A stretch of DNA of 64,000 nt, taken from positions 124,001-188,000 of the forward strand of contig NZ_CP034562.1 in the NCBI RefSeq assembly GCF_003970675.1, read 5' to 3'. A model generated the notes under the pieces. That model did no database searches and was not told the origin of the DNA. It worked only from the letters and a program-made list of their open reading frames with translations. This document shows positions 36,254-47,375 of this stretch, one piece after another. The position numbers and the translations under genes are program-made. This DNA comes from Flammeovirga pectinis (GTDB taxonomy: Bacteria; Bacteroidota; Bacteroidia; Cytophagales; Flammeovirgaceae). The first letter of the stretch is position 1. Each line of letters opens with the position of its first letter.

Positions 36254-39200
36254 ATGAAAATGAAAATTACTAAATTACTATTAGGGTGGATTACCTTTTT
36301 GGTACTCTCGTCTTCCAATCTTTTTGCACAAGTAGATTTTAGAGAAGAATCTATCTACTTCTTAATGACCACTCGTTTCTTCGATGGTGATCCAGGAAAT
36401 AATGTACCAAATGAATGGTCATCTTACAATCCAGATCCAGAGGTTAATCCAGCGATTACAGATCCAAATGATGTCACTTGGAAAGGTGATTTTAAGGGAT
36501 TGATCGAGAAACTTGATTACATCAAAGACTTAGGTTTTACAGCAATATGGATTACGCCAATTGTACAAAACTGGAGTCCGTTAGATTACCATGGTTATCA
36601 TGCGTATGATTTCACAAAAGTAGACCCTCGTTTAGAATCACCAGGGGCAACATTTCAAGATTTAATCGATGAATGTCATGCTCGTGACATGAAAATTGTA
36701 TTGGATATTGTAACAAATCACGCAGGTCGTTTTGGTATAAAAGGACATTCAGAAATTAAGTACAATACAGATACAGCATCTGTTTGGGGTCAGGATAAAG
36801 AAGGAAACCCATTGCAACCCAACCCAAATTGGGAATATGATGGTTTAACACCCAACCCAGATGATGGTTTAATATGGAGTAGAGCAAATATTCCAGCACT
36901 TCCTGCTCCTTATAATGAGGATTTAGCGTTGTATAACTGGCCAAGTACTATTTCTTATGTAAACACTACAGACGCAGATTGGTACCACCAAAGCGGAAAT
37001 GGTTTTGCTCAAGGATGGGACGATACAGAAAATTTATACAATAGAGCTTTAGCTGGTGATACGCCAGATTTAAATACTGCGAGTCCAGAAGTTAGAGAGT
37101 ATTTAGTAAATGCTTATGCTACTTTTATTAATATGGGTGTAGATGCTTTCCGTTGGGACACCATCAAACACATGAGTAAAGAAGATGTTTTATACTTCTT
37201 AGATGCATTTAAGGCTGTTAATCCAGACTTATTTATTTTTGGTGAGGTGGCACAAAAACGTCACGAATTACATCAAGAAGAAGCAATTAACCCACACTGG
37301 TATACTTGGAGAGGAGCTACAAATGCTTCGGAACCATCAGGAATGGCAGTACTTGATTTTTACGCAGAGGCAAGTTTTCATGGTCCATTTGAATATGGAG
37401 AAAGCTTTTCTGGTGTAAAAGCGGCAGACCGTTACGATCATTTATATGCAGATCCTTCTACTAACTTATTATGGTTAGATAACCATGATTTTGGACCAAA
37501 CAATGATTGGAACAAACGTTATGGAGGAACAGACGAAAACCTTGCAGCTTGTTTAAACTTTATGTTTACTTGGAGAGGAATTCCTATTGTATATTATGGT
37601 ACTGAAATGCGTTTTATGTCGGGTGCTTTTGCTGATATTCATGATGCACAAGGAATCAAAAAGTCGATTAACGAAACAGGTAGAGCTTATTATGGTGATG
37701 TAATGGACCAAGCGCCAAGCCATAAAGTTTATCAACATATTAAAAAATTAAATGCAATTAGATCTGCTGTTCCTGCTTTACAAAAAGGAGAATGGCGTTG
37801 GGATGGTTCTACAAGTGGTAACGGAGTTGGTTATGTACGTAAGCACGGAAACAGCGAAGTAGCAGTAGGATTAGCAAAAGATGGTGCTGCAACATTTAAT
37901 TTTTCTGGTTTAACAAACGGTACGTATAGAGATGCCGTAACAGGTAAAGAATATGCCGTAACAAACGGAACATTAACAACAACAGTAGCGTCTGCTTCTG
38001 CATCAATTTATGTATTAAACGGACCTGGTATGATTGGTGGTAATGGTGTTGGTTTCTTCCAAGCAGGAGAAGGCGGACCAAGTAAACCATTTGTAACAGC
38101 ATCTCCAGAGCCAAAACGTTATGATAATCCAGTAAATGTTTCTCTTTCTGCAACTTTAGGAGCAGGTGGACCTTACACTGTTTATTATACTACAGATGGT
38201 AGTTTGCCAACACAAAACAGTGCGGTATACTCTTCTCAAATAGCTGTTACTGCAGATATGGATATTAAAGCGATGGCAAAAGATACAGATGGAAATTTTT
38301 CTGATGTAACTACACTATCGTATAGAATTGGAGAAGTAGAAGGCCTAGAAGTTTACTTTAAAAAACCATCTGATTGGGGTGCAGCAAATGTACATTATTG
38401 GTCTGAAGTTCCTGTTGGAGCTTTAACACCGAGTGCATGGCCTGGCCCAACAATGGAAGACATTGGAGATGGTTGGTATAAATATGTATTTGAGGCTACT
38501 GAGTCTGTCAACTTATTATTTAGTGATAATGGTGGAAGTAAATCAGATGATTTAACGAGATCATCAAACGGTTGGTATGATGGAACAACTTGGCATAGTA
38601 CATGTCCAGATTGTGAACCAAAACCATTAACACCACCTGTACTTACACTGTCTACAGCTAATAATACGGCTACTTTATCAGCAACTCAAGAAGGAGTAAT
38701 TTATTATACTTTAGATGGAAGTACACCAACTACATCAAGTACACTTTATACAAGTACAGTTACATTTACAGGAGCTGAAGGAGATGTAATTACATTAAAA
38801 GCAATAGCTGTAAATAGTGCAGGAACATCAAACGAAGTAACAACTTCTTATACTATTCCTGTAATTCCAAATGTAGAAGGTATGACTGTTTACTTTAAAA
38901 CAGATTGTACAAATCCATCTATTTATTTTTGGGCAAACGATGGTGTAGATGCTACAGCTTGGCCGGGTAAAACAATGATGGTTTCTTCAGATTATCCTGG
39001 TTTTTATGAGTACACAATAGAAGGTGCTACAACAACTAACCTGATTTTACTTTGTGGTGCTACAAAAGTAACCGGAGACGAAATGGGTGTTGCTGGAGAT
39101 GTTTGGTACGATAACGGATGGATTCCAAATCCTACACCAACACCAGATACAGTAGCTCCATCAATTAGTATTTCTCCAAACGGAGCAACATTCTCAGGTT

Positions 39201-40237
39201 CAGGAACAGTAACAATTTCTGCAACGGATGATAAGGATAGTACACCAACTATTTATTATACATTAGATGGTACTACTCCAACAACCACTTCATTAAGTGC
39301 TCAATCTTCTCTTGTACTAACAATTACAGAAAGTACTACAGTAAAAGCATTTGCTCAAGATGATACTTTAAATGTTTCGGCATTTGTAAGTGCAAATTTT
39401 GTTGTAGAAGAAGTACAAGGTGGATTTACAGTATATACACAAGGATATGAAAATATTCATCATTGGAGTGCTGAACCAACAGGTGCTTTTGCAAGTTCAG
39501 CTTGGCCGGGTGTAACAATGTCTATTGAAAATGGATGGTATAAATTCCAATTCCCAGAAAATGTAACATCGAGTAATATTTTATTCCATGGTACAAACGG
39601 ACAATCTCCAGATATGAACAGAGGTACTGACGGATGGTACAAAGAGGGCGTTTGGTACGACCAAGAACCTGTAGTACTTCCGGTAGATGGTTTAACTATT
39701 CATTTAAAGTCTACGTGGTCTGCTCCTAAAATGCATTATTGGAATGCATCGGATGGAAGTTCATCAAATTGGCCAGGTGTTACAATGGTTTCAGATGGAA
39801 ATGGATGGTATTCTTATACTATCGAAAATGTATCTTCTGTAAATGTATTATTCCATGATGGAAATGGAAATCAAACAGGAGATTTAACAAGATCTTCTGA
39901 AGGTTGGTACATGGATGGAACATGGTATAATTCGAATCCTGAGACTAGTAACGGAAGAACAGCAACTTCTACTTTAGACCTAGCGAGTGAGTTACTAATT
40001 TATCCTACAGAAATTCAGAATAAATTTACAGTATCATTAAAACTACTTTCTGATACTAATGTAGTACTGCAAATGATTAATCTTAACGGACAAGAAGTAA
40101 TGGAACCTATCACAGAAAACCTCTTAAAAGGAAGACATAGTTTTACTGTTGATAATATCCAATTGAAGTCTGGATTGTATTTATTGAAAGTAAGTACAGG
40201 AGATCAGATCTATGTGAAGAAAATTCTTAAAAAATAA
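36254..40237 (+). CDS. Multimodular GH13 alpha-amylase with starch-binding modules and T9SS tail
   Basis: 1327 residues. A signal peptide (about 1-24, ending LFAQ) is followed by a GH13 catalytic domain (about 25-600) with the triad D302 in DAFRWDTIKH, E331 in FIFGEVAQ and D412 in WLDNHDFG. Then come alternating modules: chitobiase-C-like beta domains (about 615-695, 794-870, 968-1054; YYTTDGS / YYTLDGS / YYTLDGT) and four CBM26-like starch-binding modules (about 697-785, 876-955, 1056-1140, 1146-1235; recurring H-W, SAWPG-TM, WY). The last about 75 residues are a type IX secretion sorting domain (LLIYPTEIQNKFTV...KKILKK). It is thus predicted to be secreted or surface-fixed and to cut starch outside the cell. 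Confidence 0.95.
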   Translation: MKMKITKLLLGWITFLVLSSSNLFAQVDFREESIYFLMTTRFFDGDPGNNVPNEWSSYNPDPEVNPAITDPNDVTWKGDFKGLIEKLDYIKDLGFTAIWITPIVQNWSPLDYHGYHAYDFTKVDPRLESPGATFQDLIDECHARDMKIVLDIVTNHAGRFGIKGHSEIKYNTDTASVWGQDKEGNPLQPNPNWEYDGLTPNPDDGLIWSRANIPALPAPYNEDLALYNWPSTISYVNTTDADWYHQSGNGFAQGWDDTENLYNRALAGDTPDLNTASPEVREYLVNAYATFINMGVDAFRWDTIKHMSKEDVLYFLDAFKAVNPDLFIFGEVAQKRHELHQEEAINPHWYTWRGATNASEPSGMAVLDFYAEASFHGPFEYGESFSGVKAADRYDHLYADPSTNLLWLDNHDFGPNNDWNKRYGGTDENLAACLNFMFTWRGIPIVYYGTEMRFMSGAFADIHDAQGIKKSINETGRAYYGDVMDQAPSHKVYQHIKKLNAIRSAVPALQKGEWRWDGSTSGNGVGYVRKHGNSEVAVGLAKDGAATFNFSGLTNGTYRDAVTGKEYAVTNGTLTTTVASASASIYVLNGPGMIGGNGVGFFQAGEGGPSKPFVTASPEPKRYDNPVNVSLSATLGAGGPYTVYYTTDGSLPTQNSAVYSSQIAVTADMDIKAMAKDTDGNFSDVTTLSYRIGEVEGLEVYFKKPSDWGAANVHYWSEVPVGALTPSAWPGPTMEDIGDGWYKYVFEATESVNLLFSDNGGSKSDDLTRSSNGWYDGTTWHSTCPDCEPKPLTPPVLTLSTANNTATLSATQEGVIYYTLDGSTPTTSSTLYTSTVTFTGAEGDVITLKAIAVNSAGTSNEVTTSYTIPVIPNVEGMTVYFKTDCTNPSIYFWANDGVDATAWPGKTMMVSSDYPGFYEYTIEGATTTNLILLCGATKVTGDEMGVAGDVWYDNGWIPNPTPTPDTVAPSISISPNGATFSGSGTVTISATDDKDSTPTIYYTLDGTTPTTTSLSAQSSLVLTITESTTVKAFAQDDTLNVSAFVSANFVVEEVQGGFTVYTQGYENIHHWSAEPTGAFASSAWPGVTMSIENGWYKFQFPENVTSSNILFHGTNGQSPDMNRGTDGWYKEGVWYDQEPVVLPVDGLTIHLKSTWSAPKMHYWNASDGSSSNWPGVTMVSDGNGWYSYTIENVSSVNVLFHDGNGNQTGDLTRSSEGWYMDGTWYNSNPETSNGRTATSTLDLASELLIYPTEIQNKFTVSLKLLSDTNVVLQMINLNGQEVMEPITENLLKGRHSFTVDNIQLKSGLYLLKVSTGDQIYVKKILKK

Positions 40238-40250
40238 TAAAATTATAGAT

Positions 40251-40290
40251 AGGGAAGGAGAACTGTAAAAGGTGTTTCTTCCCTTTTTTT
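40251..40290 (+). terminator. Terminator after the amylase
   Basis: Stem AGGGAAG / CTTCCCT with additional inner pairing, followed by seven T. Confidence 0.75.
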
Positions 40291-40317
40291 ATGCTTGTTC
40301 TAGCATCATTTTATAAG

Positions 40318-40347
40318 GTGGTACGCATTTATACTACTGTGGTACGC
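40318..40347 (+). promoter_or_regulatory. Tandem GTGGTACGC sites
   Basis: GTGGTACGC occurs twice (40318-40326 and 40339-40347), exactly 21 bases apart, i.e. two helical turns, upstream of the SusR-like gene. A typical spacing for a dimeric or cooperative regulator. Confidence 0.45.
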
Positions 40348-40419
40348 TATAAATACAATTTTACCTTAGAATTGTAACTGTCTATTAAGTATGAAAATGA
40401 ACTATGAATAACTAAGGTA

Positions 40420-40672
40420 TTTTAAGAAAGAGAGTATTTTCTTTCCTAAAAAATCAACCTTCTTGTATAACAAGAACTAAAGAACAAGCACTTATTATTC
40501 ATCTAATTTTAAATTATCCTGTAAGCATATTCTGATATGCTTACAGGTAATTTATAAAAACTAAAACTAAGATTTTAAATCTCAGATAAACAGAGATTGA
40601 CATATACATATAATTAGAAGATTAGCAACTGAAATTCTATATAAATAAGACCTTAATAAGGTCTTTTTTTTA
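40420..40672 (+). ncRNA. Structured leader or small RNA upstream of the SusR-like gene
   Basis: Five successive hairpins and no open frame: TTTTAAGAAAG/CTTTCCTAAAA (40420-40451), TTCTTGT-ATA-ACAAGAA (40460-40476), a long CCTGTAAGCATAT/ATATGCTTACAGG stem extended by AAATTA (40511-40553), AATCTC/GAGATT (40578-40598), and a terminator (40647-40672). The terminator ends 25-45 bases before the possible start codons, as in attenuated leaders. Confidence 0.4.
40647..40672 (+). terminator. Terminator just before the SusR-like gene
   Basis: AAGACCTTA / TAAGGTCTT around one base, then eight T. Confidence 0.8.
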
Positions 40673-40717
40673 TGACAAAATGTTATTAACTAATTAATGA
40701 GTACTTTTGTTAAGTAC

Positions 40718-42373
40718 ATGAAGAAAATGAAAATGAAGATCCACTGCTTAATAGTATTATTTTTAGTTTGTTGTAGTACTATTTATACAAATACGTATGC
40801 TCAAGATAATTACGATTTTAGCGAACTAGATATTTACCTTTCTCAGAGAGGGAATTATTTTCAGAAACGCCTCAATCAAATTGATATTATCAAAGAGCAA
40901 TTACAAGTAGAGAAAAAGCAAACCGTTAAATACGAACTAATGCTACTTTTGGCAAAAAAGTACCTTCCTTATAATTCAGATTCAGCATTAACCTATGCAA
41001 GGTCTGTACATCAATTGTCAAAGTCTTTAAACGATACCAATAAGCAAGTAGCATCAGACCTGTTATTGTCTCAAACCTATATTCTTGTAGGCTTGTATCA
41101 TGAGGCTATAGCGATATTAGATAATTATAGAGACGAAAAACTAAGTCTCAAATTTTTAAGTGAGTACTATGCTACAAATGCTCAACTTTACAATACCTTA
41201 TTATCGCTAAGAAATACTTCTGGCGTATCGAATCAATATAAAAAAGAGTGGAGGTACTACGAAGAGGGTATTTTAAGAGTAGAAAAAAAAGGAAGTTTAT
41301 CTTATTTACTTACCAATGCGGAGTTATTAAAAGATAAAGGTGCTTACAAAAAAGCTGTTGAAGTTTTAGACAATCTATTAAATGATTTAAAAGAACAGGA
41401 TAGGGTGTATGCACCAACAGCTTATGCCTTGGCAGATGCGTACGGAAGAATGGGCAATGAGCAGAAAAAGATTAACTACTTAATTTTATCTGCAAGATCT
41501 GATATTCAGAATGGTATTAAAGAGCATGCAGCACTAAGAGAGTTAGCACTCGCACTTTTTAAAATTAACGAGATTCAGAGAGCAAATACTTACTTAAAAG
41601 TAGCACTAGAAGATGCTGTAGAAAGTAACACACAATTAAGACAATATGAAGTGCTCGAAATTTTACCTGTAATAGACCATGCCTATCAGGAAAACCAAAC
41701 GAGAACACGTACCAACATGAAGATTTTTATTACAGTTGTAAGTCTTCTTTCTGTGGTCTTATTTTTTGCACTCTTTTTTATTCAGAAACAAAAAGGGAAG
41801 TTGCAGTCTTCTAACAAACAGGTAGTAGATACCAACACCAAATTACATTTACTAAATGAACAGTTAAAAGAAAGTAACGATAAAGTTGCTTCTGCTAACC
41901 TTGCACTTAAGAGTGTAAATAACATTCAAGAAGAGTCTATTGCGAGGTACCTTAAATTGTGCTCCATGTACATTGGTAAAATGGACGATTATAGAAAACA
42001 ACTATTACGTAAAGGAAATAAAGGAACGAAGGAAGATATTTTAAAGCTATTGAAATCGAAAGAAGTGGTAGACCAAGAGTTAAAACTTTTTTATAAAGAT
42101 TTTGATGAGTCTTTCCTTAAATTATATCCTAATTTTGTGGCAGATTATAACCATTTGATGCAACCAGAAGCTAAGATCATTTTAAAGAAAAGTGAATTGC
42201 TTAATACAGAACTTCGTGTATTTGCATTAGTAAGATTAGGGATAGATGAAAGTACACAAATAGCAGAATTTTTAAGGTATTCTATTACTACTATTTATAA
42301 TTACAGAACCAAAGCTAGAAACAATACAACAGTAGAAAGAGAACAATTTGAAGATAAATTAAAAGAGATTTAA
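40718..42373 (+). CDS. SusR-like membrane transcriptional regulator (DUF6377 type)
   Basis: The start is put at 40718, since MKKMKMKIHCLIVLFLVCC gives a normal signal peptide; an ATG at 40697 would add seven residues. About 551 residues: signal peptide, a periplasmic helical repeat region (TPR-like, about 60-320), one transmembrane helix near residue 335-355 (MKIFITVVSLLSVVLFFALFFI), a coiled coil, then a cytoplasmic DNA-binding end with ELLNTELRVFALVRLGIDESTQIAEFLRYSITTIYNYRTK. This is the plan of SusR, the starch-responsive activator of Bacteroides. It sits between an amylase and a GH97 enzyme, its probable targets. Confidence 0.85.
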   Translation: MKKMKMKIHCLIVLFLVCCSTIYTNTYAQDNYDFSELDIYLSQRGNYFQKRLNQIDIIKEQLQVEKKQTVKYELMLLLAKKYLPYNSDSALTYARSVHQLSKSLNDTNKQVASDLLLSQTYILVGLYHEAIAILDNYRDEKLSLKFLSEYYATNAQLYNTLLSLRNTSGVSNQYKKEWRYYEEGILRVEKKGSLSYLLTNAELLKDKGAYKKAVEVLDNLLNDLKEQDRVYAPTAYALADAYGRMGNEQKKINYLILSARSDIQNGIKEHAALRELALALFKINEIQRANTYLKVALEDAVESNTQLRQYEVLEILPVIDHAYQENQTRTRTNMKIFITVVSLLSVVLFFALFFIQKQKGKLQSSNKQVVDTNTKLHLLNEQLKESNDKVASANLALKSVNNIQEESIARYLKLCSMYIGKMDDYRKQLLRKGNKGTKEDILKLLKSKEVVDQELKLFYKDFDESFLKLYPNFVADYNHLMQPEAKIILKKSELLNTELRVFALVRLGIDESTQIAEFLRYSITTIYNYRTKARNNTTVEREQFEDKLKEI

Positions 42374-42560
42374 CGCTATTGTACAGAGTTATGTGATTGT
42401 ATTTACATTTTTATTATTAAAATATCACTACTTTTTACGTTCTATGTATGCCTTCTATTAAATTGATAATTAATGTTTTATGTGTTTTATTCAACTACTT
42501 TTTAACAACTTGTGTTAGTTCGACACTTTTGTTTACCGTATGTTTGTGTTATCGAAATGA

Positions 42561-44720
<2,160 letters not shown>

Positions 44721-44788
44721 CGATTTCGGTCAAAAGACATCAGATGTTAGCGTATTGCTAATGTTTGAAATTCGAAACGTAAAGAAGG

Positions 44789-44822
44789 AAAACCTAGTCG
44801 TATTATATGACTAGGTTTTTTC
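44789..44822 (+). terminator. Terminator after GH97
   Basis: Stem AAAACCTAGTC / GACTAGGTTTT, 8-base loop, T-run. Confidence 0.9.
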
Positions 44823-44883
44823 TATTTTAGAATAATGGTAGCTGTAAAATTTTGATTATCTTCCCTTATCTAAAAATTATAAG

Positions 44884-46290
44884 ATGGAAAATAAGCAAAT
44901 AGAGCAAACACTTAAAAAGATAATAGATAGTGAAGTATTTGTCTCTTCTTTTAGAGCAAAAGCACTCTTAAATTATTTAATTTCTAAATACCATGACGGA
45001 GAAGAAAGTGATTTCTCGTCTTATACCATTGCTTTAGAAGTATTTGATAGAGATGAGGATTTTGATCCATCTTTAGACCCAATAGTAAGAGTACAAATGG
45101 GTAGACTACGTATTCTACTATCAAAATTTTATTTGCAGGAGGGAGTTACTGATGATGTAGTAATTACAATACCAAGAGGTAGCTATAAACCAAGAATTTC
45201 AGAAAAAGCAACTGATCTAGAAGCAAAGAAAACAGAGGTTCCAGCAGGAATCTCTTATGAGTTTCCTAAACTTCATATTGCACCTTTATACAGTTTTGAA
45301 GATAACGTAGAAAAGCAATCTAATTATTTTAAAGAAGTATTATTTTCTCGCTTCCTAAGAACAAACTTCTTTAGGATGACAGATGCTTTAGATGCAGATT
45401 TCTACATTTCTACTTTCAAAAATAATAACGATTTTGGTCTTGCGATAAAAGACAAAAACCAACAGGGTATTTTAGAAAAAAGCTTTCCAATTACTAAAGA
45501 ATCAAGCAATTTAAATGAGCTTTTAGTATTTGCACAGCTAATTATAGATGGTCCTTATGGACTACTTGAGAAGGAGATAGATCAGGTAGAAAGTTTAAAA
45601 TGGATAAGTACATTTGTGGCTTTCGAAGATATAGTTTTAGAGAAAGGATGGATGGAGTTTTTGGGGGAACTTATCACGAAGTTAGGAAAAGTTGTAGAAC
45701 AGACTAAGAATAGCTTTGTAGCATCAATATTGATAAAATACTACCATATAGATTATCAGTATAATGTATTGAATTTCCCTAATGGTTTAGATAAAGCGCA
45801 AAAATTATTTGATTTATACAACTTAGAAACAGCAGATTTCTTGGCCGAAAAAATATGGAGTGAAATCTATAAGGGCAAACAAGAAAATGCACAAAAGCTT
45901 TTTGGTAAGTTATTAGCGATAGAAGGAAAGCATTATGAAACAGAAGTCCAAGAATTACTATTCTATGGCTACTTTGGAGAGACAGAAAACTTTAAATTAA
46001 AAAAGAAAAAGCTACTGTCTGTAATAGATAAATTGCCATCAGCATGTGTTACCGTAGAAGTCTTTCTAGTACTTTTAGACGGGGAAGAAGTCAATGATGA
46101 TCAACTTAAGAGATTAGAAGAACATTTGTATTTTTTTAATCTATTTTTACTTAGTAAGTTATCAAAAACTAAAGCACAAAGAGACAGATTTAAGGCCATT
46201 CTAGAAGAAACTACACCTTCAATTAAAGAACACCCAGAAAAATTATTAAGTCTTTGGTGTCACCCTTCGTTTCTTACTAAGATTTTGTAA
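44884..46290 (+). CDS. Probable transcriptional regulator with N-terminal winged-helix-like domain (468 aa)
   Basis: Residues 1-105 (RAKALLNYLISKYHDG, FSSYTIALEVFDRDEDFDPSLDPIVRVQMGRLRILLSKFYLQEG, VVITIPRGSYKPRI) match the domain I know from the N-terminus of many Acidobacteria and Planctomycetes regulators, where EVFDR...DPIVRVE..RLR..L..YY and a final P-GSY-P are conserved; it is thought to bind DNA. The remaining 360 residues are helical and unrecognised. No transmembrane segment. Six bases after its stop begins the first of two identical promoter dyads that drive the lipoproteins downstream, its likely regulon. Confidence 0.7.
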   Translation: MENKQIEQTLKKIIDSEVFVSSFRAKALLNYLISKYHDGEESDFSSYTIALEVFDRDEDFDPSLDPIVRVQMGRLRILLSKFYLQEGVTDDVVITIPRGSYKPRISEKATDLEAKKTEVPAGISYEFPKLHIAPLYSFEDNVEKQSNYFKEVLFSRFLRTNFFRMTDALDADFYISTFKNNNDFGLAIKDKNQQGILEKSFPITKESSNLNELLVFAQLIIDGPYGLLEKEIDQVESLKWISTFVAFEDIVLEKGWMEFLGELITKLGKVVEQTKNSFVASILIKYYHIDYQYNVLNFPNGLDKAQKLFDLYNLETADFLAEKIWSEIYKGKQENAQKLFGKLLAIEGKHYETEVQELLFYGYFGETENFKLKKKKLLSVIDKLPSACVTVEVFLVLLDGEEVNDDQLKRLEEHLYFFNLFLLSKLSKTKAQRDRFKAILEETTPSIKEHPEKLLSLWCHPSFLTKIL

Positions 46291-46295
46291 GCCAA

Positions 46296-46380
46296 GTTAC
46301 CCCTCGTAACATTGCGTTACTTCTATGAGAGGTAAGTAAAGTGAATATTTGTAGCATAAACAAAAACAATAAAAGTTATG
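46296..46380 (+). promoter_or_regulatory. Duplicated promoter/operator, copy 1
   Basis: 85 bases repeated almost perfectly at 46688. It contains nested dyads TTACCCCTC/GAGAGGTAA and GTAAC-ATTGC-GTTAC, then GAATATTTGTAG, a likely -7 region. Confidence 0.7.
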
Positions 46381-46590
46381 AAAAATCTATTCACAGCATT
46401 TCGATTGCTTACCATTACAACATTAATTAGCGTATCATTTCTATCATGTAATAACGACGATTACGATGATGATGATTACAAAAGAACTCATGGTAATTAT
46501 ACTAACCGCAATAAGCATCCTAACGAGGTTTTACCTCCAGGTTGTCATTGGGAATGGGATGATAACCATTGGGAAAGAGATTGCGACTAA
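46378..46590 (+). CDS. Small lipoprotein with one Cys/Trp/Asp repeat (70 aa)
   Basis: The lipoprotein signal ends in SFLSC (Cys24). The mature 46 residues open with an Asp/Tyr-rich linker (NNDDYDDDDY) and end in a single unit GCHWEWDDNHWERDCD, where two cysteines enclose a Trp/acidic core. It is a smaller sister of the next gene, with which it shares signal sequence, linker motif HPNEVLPPG and promoter. Family not recognised. The paired cysteines could form a disulfide-closed hairpin outside the cytoplasm. Confidence 0.75.
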   Translation: MKNLFTAFRLLTITTLISVSFLSCNNDDYDDDDYKRTHGNYTNRNKHPNEVLPPGCHWEWDDNHWERDCD

Positions 46591-46622
46591 ACGCAGTATA
46601 TTTTATTGATAATAAGTACAAG

Positions 46623-46658
46623 AACCGTTTTGCTGTAAAGTGAGACGGTTTTTTTTAT
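46623..46658 (+). terminator. Terminator after the 70-aa lipoprotein
   Basis: Stem AACCGTTTTGCT / AGTGAGACGGTT (several G-U pairs), then eight T. Confidence 0.7.
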
Positions 46659-46687
46659 CTGAAAGATATTTACCCATCTAACAGCAC

Positions 46688-46772
46688 GTTACCCCTCGTA
46701 ACATTGCGTTACTTCTATGAGAGGTAAGTAAAGTGAATATTTGTAGCATAAACAAAAACAATAAAAATTATG
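46688..46772 (+). promoter_or_regulatory. Duplicated promoter/operator, copy 2
   Basis: Same 85-base block as 46296-46380 with a single difference, including both dyads and the -7-like region. Confidence 0.7.
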
Positions 46773-47288
46773 CAAAATCTATTCAATCTTCTTCGTTTAA
46801 TTACTATAACAACATTATTTAGTATAGCATTAATCTCTTGTAATTCTGATGATAGAAATGATAATGGGATTCCTCCAAAACCTACTACACCATTAAGTGA
46901 AGGTTGTTATTGGAAATGGGATGCTGATGACCATCATTGGGAAACAGAATGCGATAACAGAAATAGAAGTGGAAATGGTCGTTATACTAATCCAAACCAA
47001 AGACCCGATGAAGTATTACCATCAGGTTGCCATTGGGAGTGGGACCGTGACGATAACCGTTGGGAAAGAGATTGTGATGATGATCGCTATGGAAGGGGCG
47101 AACGCCCTGGAAAACCAACATCTCCAAGCCCTTTATGTGATTACATTTGGGATAATGATGACAACGAATGGGAATTAAAATGTAGAGATAATGGTACTGG
47201 TAGACCTCCTTTTGATCCAGGAAATTGCCATTGGGATAGAGAAGATGACGGTTATTATCAATGGGAATTAGAATGTGATAATGATTAG
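46770..47288 (+). CDS. Lipoprotein with four Cys/Trp/Asp-rich repeats (172 aa)
   Basis: The lipoprotein signal ends in ALISC (Cys24). Four units of the same plan follow: GCYWKWDADDHHWETECD, GCHWEWDRDDNRWERDCD, LCDYIWDNDDNEWELKCRD and NCHWDREDDGYYQWELECD. Each is C-x-W/Y-x-W-D-x-D-D-x-x-W-E-x-x-C, joined by Pro/Gly/Arg linkers (RPDEVLPSG, ERPGKPTSP). The cysteine pairing within each unit suggests disulfide-bonded hairpins with an acidic face and exposed tryptophans. Ligand unknown; sugar or metal binding are both possible. Origin by duplication from, or with, the 70-aa gene is clear from the shared upstream block. Confidence 0.8.
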   Translation: MQNLFNLLRLITITTLFSIALISCNSDDRNDNGIPPKPTTPLSEGCYWKWDADDHHWETECDNRNRSGNGRYTNPNQRPDEVLPSGCHWEWDRDDNRWERDCDDDRYGRGERPGKPTSPSPLCDYIWDNDDNEWELKCRDNGTGRPPFDPGNCHWDREDDGYYQWELECDND

Positions 47289-47307
47289 TTGGTAGTAGAA
47301 TGAAAGA

Positions 47308-47355
47308 ATAGGGAAGAGTTACTTCATTTATATGTGGAGTAGCTCTTCTCTATTA
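47308..47355. terminator. Bidirectional terminator
   Basis: Stem AATAGGGAAGAGTTACT / AGTAGCTCTTCTCTATT between convergent genes. Confidence 0.75.
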
Positions 47356-47375
47356 TTACTATTATCTTATCTAGA

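Noticed and set aside
46897-47178. Alternative-frame ORF inside the Cys/Trp repeat lipoprotein
   Set aside because: Overlaps a gene with signal peptide and clear repeats; the alternative frame has neither signal nor motif.
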